A stretch of DNA of 64,000 nt from Gemmatimonadetes bacterium T265. GTDB taxonomy: Bacteria > Gemmatimonadota > Gemmatimonadetes > Gemmatimonadales > Gemmatimonadaceae. The stretch is from NCBI GenBank assembly GCA_019973575.1, contig BPUI01000002.1, positions 248,001 to 312,000 of the forward strand, in the 5' to 3' direction. The notes under the pieces are model-generated. The model saw nothing but the letters and a program-made list of their open reading frames with translations. It searched no databases and was not told the origin of the DNA. Positions 58,308 through 64,000 of this stretch are shown here, one piece after another (position 1 is the stretch's first letter; each line of letters opens with the position of its first letter). A program made the translations under genes and the position numbers.

Positions 58308-58707
58308 GGCCGGGGAAGCGCGAGAACTCGCCGACGTTCGCGGTCACCAGCGTGCTCCCCGTCGTGACGGCGTGTGCCGCGATCAGCACGTCATAGGGAC
58401 CGACCGGCGTACCCGCCCGCTCCAGCTGCGTGCGGAGCGCGCCCGCGGCTTCGGCCTGTTCCTCTGCGAACGACACCACATTGACGCCGCCCGCGAGGAA
58501 GCGCCGGAGCAGCTCGGCGTTCAGCGCCGGCATCGCGCTCCGGCCGACGCCGTACCACAGCTCGACGAGCACGATCGACGACACCGCGACGGCCCGCCCC
58601 CCCTGGTCGAGCGTGCGGGTTAGCCGATCGCGGACGGCCGACGGGCGCGGGCGCAACACCTCGAACACGACGTTGGTGTCGAGCATCAGCGGCGTCGTGT
58701 TAGTCAA
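58276..58707 (-). CDS. vapC: VapC-type PIN domain toxin
   Basis: A ribonuclease toxin of about 143 residues. The PIN acidic residues are visible in LMLDTNVVFEVLRPR (first Asp), VLVELWYG (Glu), and PVGPYDVLIAAHAVTTGSTL (Asp), with LVTANVGEFSRFPGLTVEDW at the end as in related VapC proteins. It probably cleaves RNA, most often tRNA or rRNA, when free of VapB. I chose the TTG at 58707, which overlaps the vapB stop (TTGA) and would couple translation; an ATG at 58686 is the alternative. Its 3' end overlaps the efflux gene by 32 bases on the other strand. Confidence 0.85.
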   Translation of the reverse strand: MTNTTPLMLDTNVVFEVLRPRPSAVRDRLTRTLDQGGRAVAVSSIVLVELWYGVGRSAMPALNAELLRRFLAGGVNVVSFAEEQAEAAGALRTQLERAGTPVGPYDVLIAAHAVTTGSTLVTANVGEFSRFPGLTVEDWSRPA

Positions 58708-58958
58708 TCGAACAGATCCTTGGGCGGCGGCATCGGCGGCTGCTGACGTCCGTCCGCCATGAAGGACGGATCCGTCGCCACGGCGTCCATTGCCGCGAAC
58801 CACTCCTCCGTCGTCGCGTAGATCGGCTCGAGCAGCACGCGGCCGCCCTCGACGCGTCGCACGCGCACGCGGTCGCCCGGCATGCGGAACGCCTTCGGCA
58901 GCCGCACCGCCTGGCTGCGCCCGTGTTGAAACAGCTTCGCGATCCCGGTCTCTCCCAT
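58704..58958 (-). CDS. vapB: VapB-type antitoxin (AbrB-like DNA-binding)
   Basis: An 84-residue antitoxin. The N-terminal swapped-hairpin DNA-binding domain reads ETGIAKLFQHGRSQAVRLPK followed by AFRMPGDRVRVRRVEGGR, the standard VapB pattern. The C-terminal tail (EEWFAAMDAVATDPSFMADG and a Pro-rich end) should bind and inhibit the toxin encoded immediately downstream with a 4-base overlap. ATG 58958 with GGGGAGG upstream is chosen. The spacer before it (58970-58996) is AT-rich (TAGTAGATACCAATGATATA) and probably holds the promoter and autoregulatory site. Confidence 0.9.
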   Translation of the reverse strand: MGETGIAKLFQHGRSQAVRLPKAFRMPGDRVRVRRVEGGRVLLEPIYATTEEWFAAMDAVATDPSFMADGRQQPPMPPPKDLFD

Positions 58959-59113
58959 GACCACGCCTCCCCGTAGTAGATACCAATGATATACACTCAC
59001 GCGTCCGGGTGAAGCAACGGCGCCCCACGCGCCGGGCCAGCGTGGGTGACCTCGACCCAGCTGCCGAGGTAGACTGTGCGGTTGCCCGCCCGCCGCCCTG
59101 TCGTCCCCGCGCC

Positions 59114-60184
59114 ATGCCCGCCCTTCCGGAACGCGCTCTCGCCGACGCCGTCGCCCGTCGCGACGCCCGCCGCTTCTGCGAGCTGGTCCTCCCCGCCGTC
59201 TCGCGCACCTTCGCGATCGGGATCCGGGCGCTCCCCGGCGACCTCGGCCGGGCCGTGCTCACGGCCTACCTCATCTGCCGCCTCGCCGACACCGTCGAGG
59301 ACGCGCCGGGGATGACGCCGGCCGAGAAGGCCCCGCTCTTCGAGGCCCTGCTCGACTGCTTCGACGGGCAGGGCGCGGCCGACCGCTTTCCGTCGATGGC
59401 GGCCGCGGTCACGGGCGACCCCGCGCACCTCGCGCTCGTCCGCCACGCCGACCTCGTCTTCGCCTACTTCCTCGCCCTCCCGGCGGGCACGCGCCGGGTC
59501 GTACGGCACTGGGTAACCGAGATGGTGACCGGGATGCGCAAATTCGTCGAGCTCTACCCCGACGGCATCCGCATCCAGACGGTCGAGGAGTTCCGCGAGT
59601 ATTGCTACTATGTGGCCGGCACGGTCGGCTACCTGCTCACCGACCTCTGGCACGAGCACTCGCCCGCCGTCGGCCGCGCCACGTACGAGCGCCTGCGCGA
59701 GCGGTGCCGCGCGTTCGGCGAGGCGCTCCAGACGGTGAACATCCTGAAGGACGTCGGGCACGACGCGCGCGTCGAGAACTCGATTTACGTCCCCGAGCAG
59801 CTCCTCCGCGCGCACGGCAGCACGCACGCGGCGGTGCTCGCGGCGGAGTGCATTCCGGAGACGCGCGCCGCGGTGGCGCGCCTCATCGAGCTCGCCTGGG
59901 CCGACCTCGACGAGGCGCGGCGCTACCTGCTGCTCATCCCGCGGCGCGCCGTGCCGATCCGGCTCTTCTGCGCGCTGCCGCTCCTCTACGCCTACGCGAC
60001 GCTCCGCGACCTCGCGCGCACCTCGGCGATGCTGCTGCCGGGCGGCGGGGTGAAGATCTCGCGGCGGGAGGTGAAGGCGCTGCTCGTGACGGGGGTGCTC
60101 GTCGCGGGGAGCAACGGGCTGGTGCGTCGCCTGGTCGAGCGCGTGCGGCGGCGGCCCTTCACACTCGCGTTAGGCGAGACGTAG
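59114..60184 (+). CDS. Squalene/phytoene synthase family protein
   Basis: A 356-residue head-to-head prenyl synthase that joins two farnesyl or geranylgeranyl diphosphates. The aspartate-rich motif is DTVED (59-63, in AYLICRLADTVEDAP), and the second is NILKDVGHDARVENSIYVPE. Other signatures: VSRTFAIGIRALPGDLGRAV and EEFREYCYYVAGTVGYLLTD. The DTVED and length favour squalene synthase over phytoene synthase, but sequence alone does not settle this. Carotenoids or hopanoid precursors are the likely pathway; no partner gene is seen. ATG 59114 is where homology begins. A Leu-Gly near the end is coded TTA-GGC. Confidence 0.87.
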   Translation: MPALPERALADAVARRDARRFCELVLPAVSRTFAIGIRALPGDLGRAVLTAYLICRLADTVEDAPGMTPAEKAPLFEALLDCFDGQGAADRFPSMAAAVTGDPAHLALVRHADLVFAYFLALPAGTRRVVRHWVTEMVTGMRKFVELYPDGIRIQTVEEFREYCYYVAGTVGYLLTDLWHEHSPAVGRATYERLRERCRAFGEALQTVNILKDVGHDARVENSIYVPEQLLRAHGSTHAAVLAAECIPETRAAVARLIELAWADLDEARRYLLLIPRRAVPIRLFCALPLLYAYATLRDLARTSAMLLPGGGVKISRREVKALLVTGVLVAGSNGLVRRLVERVRRRPFTLALGET

Positions 60185-60250
60185 CGGGCGGCCGGGGGCG
60201 CGCCTTCCCGGACGCGCTGGTCGCGTCGTCGGCCGTCGTCTCCGGGGAGT

Positions 60251-60294
60251 CGTCTCGGACCGGGATGTACGGCCCGCGGGACCGTCCCGAGACG
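60251..60294. terminator. Hairpin between convergent genes
   Basis: CGTCTCGG (60251-60258) pairs with CCGAGACG (60287-60294), with further partial pairing inside. It lies between the squalene synthase gene and the convergent aldolase-dehydrogenase gene and could end both transcripts. Confidence 0.5.
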
Positions 60295-60311
60295 CCTCGC
60301 CCACCGCCCCG

Positions 60312-62366
60312 CTACCGTAGTGCCGCCGCGATGTTCCCGCCGTCGACCGTGGTCACGCCGCCCGTGGTCTTCATCGCCAGCGCCTGGTGCAGGAACGCCT
60401 CGGCGACGTCCTCGGCGGTGACTTCCTGCTGCAACAGGTTCCCGCGGAGGTAGGCAGCCTGGTCGACGCCGCGCGCCGACGCGCGCGCGGCGATCCTCGC
60501 CTCGGTCAGGAGCCCGCTCCGGACGCGGTCCGCGTTCACGACGTTGACGCGGATGCCGTCGACGCCGTGCTCCAGCGCGTACTGCCGCGCGAGCAGGAAC
60601 GTCGCGGCCTTCGGCGCGCCGTAGGCGCCGAACCCCGGACCGGGATTGATCGCCTGCTTGGACACGTTGAAGAGCAGCGCGCCGCCGGTCCCCTGGGTCT
60701 GCATCACCCGCACGGCGTGCTGCGCGACGCGCTGGTGCGCAAAGAAGTTGAGCTCGAAGCTGCGCCGCAGCACCTCGTCCGGGAGCGTGGCGATCGCGCC
60801 TTCCCACGCCGCCCCGGCGTTGGACACGACGACGTCGACGCCCCCGAACTGCCGACACGCCGCGTCGAAGGCCGCGCGCACGGCGTGCGGATCGGTGACG
60901 TCGCACGCCAGCCCGAGCGCGTGGGGGCCGCAGGACTGCGCGACGCGCTGCGCCGCGTCGCCGTCGAGGTCCAGCACGACCACTTCGGCGCCCTGGCGCG
61001 CGAACAGGCGGGCGGTGGCCGCGCCGATGGCGCCCCCGCCGCCGGTCACGAGCGCCACCTGCCGCGCCAGGGCTGGCTCGGCCGTCTTGTCCAGCTTCGC
61101 CTGCTCGAGCGACCAGTACTCCATCGCAAAGAGGTCGGCCTCGGCCAGCGGCTCGAAGCGGCCCACCGCCTCCGCCGCGCACACGGTGGCGATGGTGGTC
61201 TCGGCGAGGTCGGCGGCGACCTCGGCCTCGGCCTTGGACCTGCCGAACGCGACCACTCCCACGCCGGGGACCAGCAGCACGCGGGGCGACGGATCGAGCA
61301 TCACGCGCCGGCCCCCCGTGTGGGCGTCGTGGCGCTCGAAATACGCGCGATACTCGTCGCCGTACTGCGCCACGCGCCGCCGCACCTCCTCGCGGTACGC
61401 GTCCGGCCGCCCCGCCTCGGGCGCGGGCAGCACCAGCGGACGATTCTTGATGCGGAGACTGTGGTCCGGCGTGACGACCCCGCGCCAGGCCGCCTCCGCC
61501 AGGTCGGCCCGGTTACAAAAGGCGAGGGCCTCAGGCCCGTCGCGCAGGCTCGCCACCAGACGACGGTAGCGACCATCGCCTAACGGCGCCGCGCAGGCGC
61601 CGCGCAGCACGGGCAGCACGTCGGCCGCTGCCGCCGGCGCGGCGGGCAGCGACGCCGCCGGCACGACGACCGCGCGGCCGCGCGCGATCCGCGCCTCGGC
61701 GAGCGTGACCATGCTGATCATCCGCTCGTACGCCTGCGCGGCACTGTCGCCGACGGTGACGATGCCGTGCTTGTGCAGCACGACGCCCTCGAGGTGCGGC
61801 TGCCGGTCGAACGCGTGCGCCACCGCCTTGGCCAGTCGGAACCCCGGCATGACGTAGTCGACGACGGCCAGGGCGTCGCCGAACACGTCGCGGCAGATCG
61901 CGAGACCGTCGGGCTGGTCGGACAGCGCGAGCACCGCGTTGGCATGCGTGTGGTCGACGTAGGACTGCGGCAGGAACGCGTGCAGCAGCGTCTCCACCGA
62001 CGGCGTGGGCGCCGCGGCGTCGAGCAGGTTGCCGCGTACCACGTTGACCATGGCCTCGTCGCTGAGGCGATCCAGCGCGTGCAGCCGGCGCAACGGCGCG
62101 AGCCGTACGGCGGGCAGCCCCGCGGGCTCGATGGCGGCCAGGTCCCAGCCGGAGCCCTTCACGCACACGACCGCGACGTCGTCGCCCGCGAGGTCGCGCG
62201 CGCGCGTCTTCACCGACGTGTTCCCGCCGCCGTGCCGCACGAGCGCCGGCTCGGCGCCGAGCAGGCGCGAGGTGTACACCCGCAGCGCGAGGGCCGCGTC
62301 GTGGCCCCGGCGGCCGTAGTCGTCGACGAAGCGGCGGGCCTCGGCCGCGGACCAGCGGTTCTGCAT
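60312..62366 (-). CDS. Class II aldolase fused to short-chain dehydrogenase
   Basis: A 684-residue two-domain enzyme. The N-terminal class II aldolase has RHGGGNTSVKTR (45-56), the zinc histidines DHTHAN (138-143) and HKH (198-200), and cleaves a ketose 1-phosphate to DHAP and an aldehyde. From about 430 an SDR domain follows: VALVTGGGGAIGAATARLFA (TGxxxG at 441-448), VVSNAGAAWEGAIATLPDEV and the YxxxK pair in GAYGAPKAATFLLARQ, which would oxidise or reduce the aldehyde. The same fusion in relatives acts on rhamnulose 1-phosphate (RhaD plus lactaldehyde dehydrogenase). Here mtnA is the gene 12 bases upstream, so 5-deoxyribulose or methylthioribulose 1-phosphate is a better candidate substrate: a DHAP-shunt type salvage. 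Confidence 0.85.
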   Translation of the reverse strand: MQNRWSAAEARRFVDDYGRRGHDAALALRVYTSRLLGAEPALVRHGGGNTSVKTRARDLAGDDVAVVCVKGSGWDLAAIEPAGLPAVRLAPLRRLHALDRLSDEAMVNVVRGNLLDAAAPTPSVETLLHAFLPQSYVDHTHANAVLALSDQPDGLAICRDVFGDALAVVDYVMPGFRLAKAVAHAFDRQPHLEGVVLHKHGIVTVGDSAAQAYERMISMVTLAEARIARGRAVVVPAASLPAAPAAAADVLPVLRGACAAPLGDGRYRRLVASLRDGPEALAFCNRADLAEAAWRGVVTPDHSLRIKNRPLVLPAPEAGRPDAYREEVRRRVAQYGDEYRAYFERHDAHTGGRRVMLDPSPRVLLVPGVGVVAFGRSKAEAEVAADLAETTIATVCAAEAVGRFEPLAEADLFAMEYWSLEQAKLDKTAEPALARQVALVTGGGGAIGAATARLFARQGAEVVVLDLDGDAAQRVAQSCGPHALGLACDVTDPHAVRAAFDAACRQFGGVDVVVSNAGAAWEGAIATLPDEVLRRSFELNFFAHQRVAQHAVRVMQTQGTGGALLFNVSKQAINPGPGFGAYGAPKAATFLLARQYALEHGVDGIRVNVVNADRVRSGLLTEARIAARASARGVDQAAYLRGNLLQQEVTAEDVAEAFLHQALAMKTTGGVTTVDGGNIAAALR

Positions 62367-62378
62367 GGGACCGGGACC

Positions 62379-63476
62379 TCAGCGGAAGAGGGACGCGAGA
62401 GTGTCCCCGAACGGCGGGCCGACGAGCCCACGCTCGGTGATGAAGCCGGCGACCAACGCGTGCGGCGTGACGTCGAACGCGGGGTTCCGCACCGCCACGC
62501 CCTCGGGCGCCGTGCGGCGCGCGCCGACGCTCGTCACCTCGTCGCTCGCGCGTTCCTCGATGACGATGTCCTCGCCCGTCGGCGTGGCGAGGTCGAGAGT
62601 GGACGACGGGCACGCGACGTACAGCGGGATGCCGAAGTGCCGCGCGAGTATGGCGACGCCGAGCGTGCCGATCTTGTTCGCGACATCGCCGTTGGCGGCC
62701 ACGCGGTCGGTGCCGACGAGCACCAGGTCGACCAGCCCGCGCTGCATCGTGGCGGCGGCCATGCTGTCGGTGAGCAGGGTGACGTCGAGGCCGGCGCGCT
62801 GCAGTTCGAACGCCGTGAGCCGCGCGCCCTGCAGCAGCGGTCGCGTCTCGTCCGCGTACACGCGAAAGCGCGTGCCGCGCCGATGCGCGAGGTACATCGG
62901 CGCCGTGGCGGTGCCGATGCCGGTCGTGGCGAGCGCGCCGGCGTTGCAGTGCGTGAGGACCCCGCAGCCCGGGCGGATGAGGGCCACGCCGTGTCGCCCG
63001 ATCCCTTCACACAGCGCTTGGTCCTCGGCATGGATGCGCCGGGCCTCGTCGACCAGCGCGTCGTACAGGGCGGCGGCCTCGCACGCGTGCGCCGCCTCGT
63101 GACGGACGACGCGGGCCTGCAGGCGCCGCAGGGCCCACTGCAAGTTGACCGCGGTGGGCCGGGCGGACGCGAGATATGCCGCCTGTGCGGCGAGGCGCGC
63201 GCGGAAGGCGTCGACGGGTGCGGTGAGACTGGCCTGCATCGCCACGCAGAGCCCGTAGGCGCCCGCCACGCCGATGGCCGGGGCGCCGCGCACCTTCAGC
63301 GCGCGGATCGAGGCCCACACCTGCTCGACGCTCGCCTGCCGCTCCACGACGATCTCGAGTGGCAGCCGGGTCTGATCCAGCAGGTATAGCGTGTCGTCGT
63401 GCCACTCGAGCGTGGCCGGGACCGGGAGCGACGCCGACTCGGCGGCGCGCGCGGTCGCGCTCGGCACGGCGGTCAT
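62379..63476 (-). CDS. mtnA: Methylthioribose-1-phosphate isomerase
   Basis: Isomerises methylthioribose 1-phosphate (and probably 5-deoxyribose 1-phosphate) to the ketose form. The 365-residue protein has ASIRALKVRGAPAIGVAGAY, the catalytic Cys in GVLTHCNAGALATTGIGTAT, the catalytic Asp in LVLVGTDRVAANGDVANKIG, and VYADETRPLLQGARLTAFEL, all standard for MtnA and the related eIF2B fold. The ATG at 63476 starts just before homology. The next gene downstream on the same strand is an aldolase-dehydrogenase fusion, whose substrate would be the product of this enzyme, so the pair can be read as a two-step salvage unit. No kinase (MtnK) or nucleosidase is in the window. Confidence 0.93.
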   Translation of the reverse strand: MTAVPSATARAAESASLPVPATLEWHDDTLYLLDQTRLPLEIVVERQASVEQVWASIRALKVRGAPAIGVAGAYGLCVAMQASLTAPVDAFRARLAAQAAYLASARPTAVNLQWALRRLQARVVRHEAAHACEAAALYDALVDEARRIHAEDQALCEGIGRHGVALIRPGCGVLTHCNAGALATTGIGTATAPMYLAHRRGTRFRVYADETRPLLQGARLTAFELQRAGLDVTLLTDSMAAATMQRGLVDLVLVGTDRVAANGDVANKIGTLGVAILARHFGIPLYVACPSSTLDLATPTGEDIVIEERASDEVTSVGARRTAPEGVAVRNPAFDVTPHALVAGFITERGLVGPPFGDTLASLFR

Positions 63477-64000
63477 ACGTCCAGCGGCGCGGCGCCCGGG
63501 GCCGCGTCGGGGATGCCCGCCGTGTCGGCCACCGTACCCCGCACCGTACCCCGACCCACCAGGCGTCGCACCCTGAGGGACGCGGTGACGCCGAACGCGT
63601 CGCCGCCCACGTGGCGCACGGGCTCGGCAACGCACGGCCTGGCGCCGAGCGCACCGCTATGCGATGTGCGCCGCACGCGGTTCACGCCGCGGGGCGTCGT
63701 CCCGGTAGCGCCGCGACACGAGACGGTCGTGTGATGATTCGGCCTCGCCACTTGACTCGCACGTTGACTTGACGGCTCCGGCGACCGCGGGATCCCCCGC
63801 ATCGGCGAGACGGTGCGGCCCTGGATCGTCGAGTTCGGGGCGCGGGATGCGGCCGGGCGGCACGCACACCCTCGCTGTGTGGACGTGAGTTGGCCGGCTG
63901 GTATCTAGCGGAGGCGTCATCCTGCGCGCAGGGTAGGGACGGTGTCAGCCCGGTGCTGGCGGGGTGGAGCCCGGACGCGGACACGGGACGGTAGCAGGGG
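63477..64000. other. 524-base end region without a supported gene
   Basis: Overlapping frames show no domain. A degenerate half of the TCATCCTG...-type repeat occurs near 63918 (GTCATCCTGCGCGCAGGG). A gene upstream of mtnA, possibly a kinase, could begin beyond the window. Confidence 0.4.

Overview
The window is very GC-rich (roughly three quarters G+C by eye), with dense genes, many GTG starts and few spacers. The gene families (DUF2723 membrane protein, PEP-CTERM protein, DUF4159-DUF4175-TPR operon, an outer-membrane Omp85/TamB pair, a secreted 'asparagine synthetase B'-type protein, a HExxH metalloprotease lipoprotein with an ELMT turn) point to a diderm soil-type bacterium, most likely Gemmatimonadota. 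The phylum is inferred from family content, not proven.

Layout. 1-5.1 kb: purH C-terminus, a DUF2723 membrane protein, a small unknown gene and a lipoprotein metalloprotease. 5.2-7.6 kb: a tRNA-Ser(UGA) gene, a segment carrying a PEP-CTERM protein lacking a usual N-terminus and an acyltransferase, then a 52-bp near-identical copy of the tRNA 3' half; this looks like a small island inserted at the tRNA. 8.2-10.6 kb: tRNA-Ser(GCU), gltX and lexA. 10.7-12.3 kb: an unknown membrane protein and a fumarylacetoacetase-family enzyme. 12.5-23.5 kb (minus strand): rsmI, DUF4159, DUF4175, TPR protein, an exported GATase-like protein and a DinG helicase carrying an N-terminal JAMM/RadC-like domain. A run of 52 G residues beside a 113-bp inverted repeat lies just upstream of rsmI.

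23.8-34.1 kb (minus strand) is the most unusual part: inositol-3-phosphate synthase, an HD-like protein, a Gfo/Idh/MocA dehydrogenase, a zinc-ribbon/metallo-beta-lactamase-fold hydrolase, a YcaO protein, a sugar-isomerase TIM barrel, a GT4 glycosyltransferase, a PIG-L deacetylase and an Nmad3-like protein. The order and overlaps suggest one pathway starting from inositol phosphate, with steps formally resembling early mycothiol synthesis (Ino1, GT4, PIG-L) but combined with YcaO and Nmad3, and with palindromic repeats in several of the gaps. The product is unknown.

34.3-51 kb: M20 dipeptidase, DUF1707 protein, fatty-acid hydroxylase-type enzyme, TamB and Omp85 (overlapping, outer-membrane biogenesis), an EF-G-like GTPase, ThyX, a Uma2 nuclease, a small membrane protein and a GlcD-type FAD oxidase. 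51.3-58.3 kb: a TetR regulator divergent from an efflux operon whose RND pump is fused in one reading frame to a TolC-type outer-membrane factor; the intergenic region has a strong promoter overlapped by repeated palindromic operators. 58.3-63.5 kb: a vapBC toxin-antitoxin pair, a squalene/phytoene synthase, and mtnA next to an aldolase-dehydrogenase fusion, a likely two-gene 'DHAP shunt'.

Across the window the heptamer GTTAGGC (or GCCTAAC) recurs about 58 times, far more than base composition predicts. It often encodes Leu-Gly as TTA-GGC or contains a gene's stop codon; it is the strongest unexplained sequence-wide signal.
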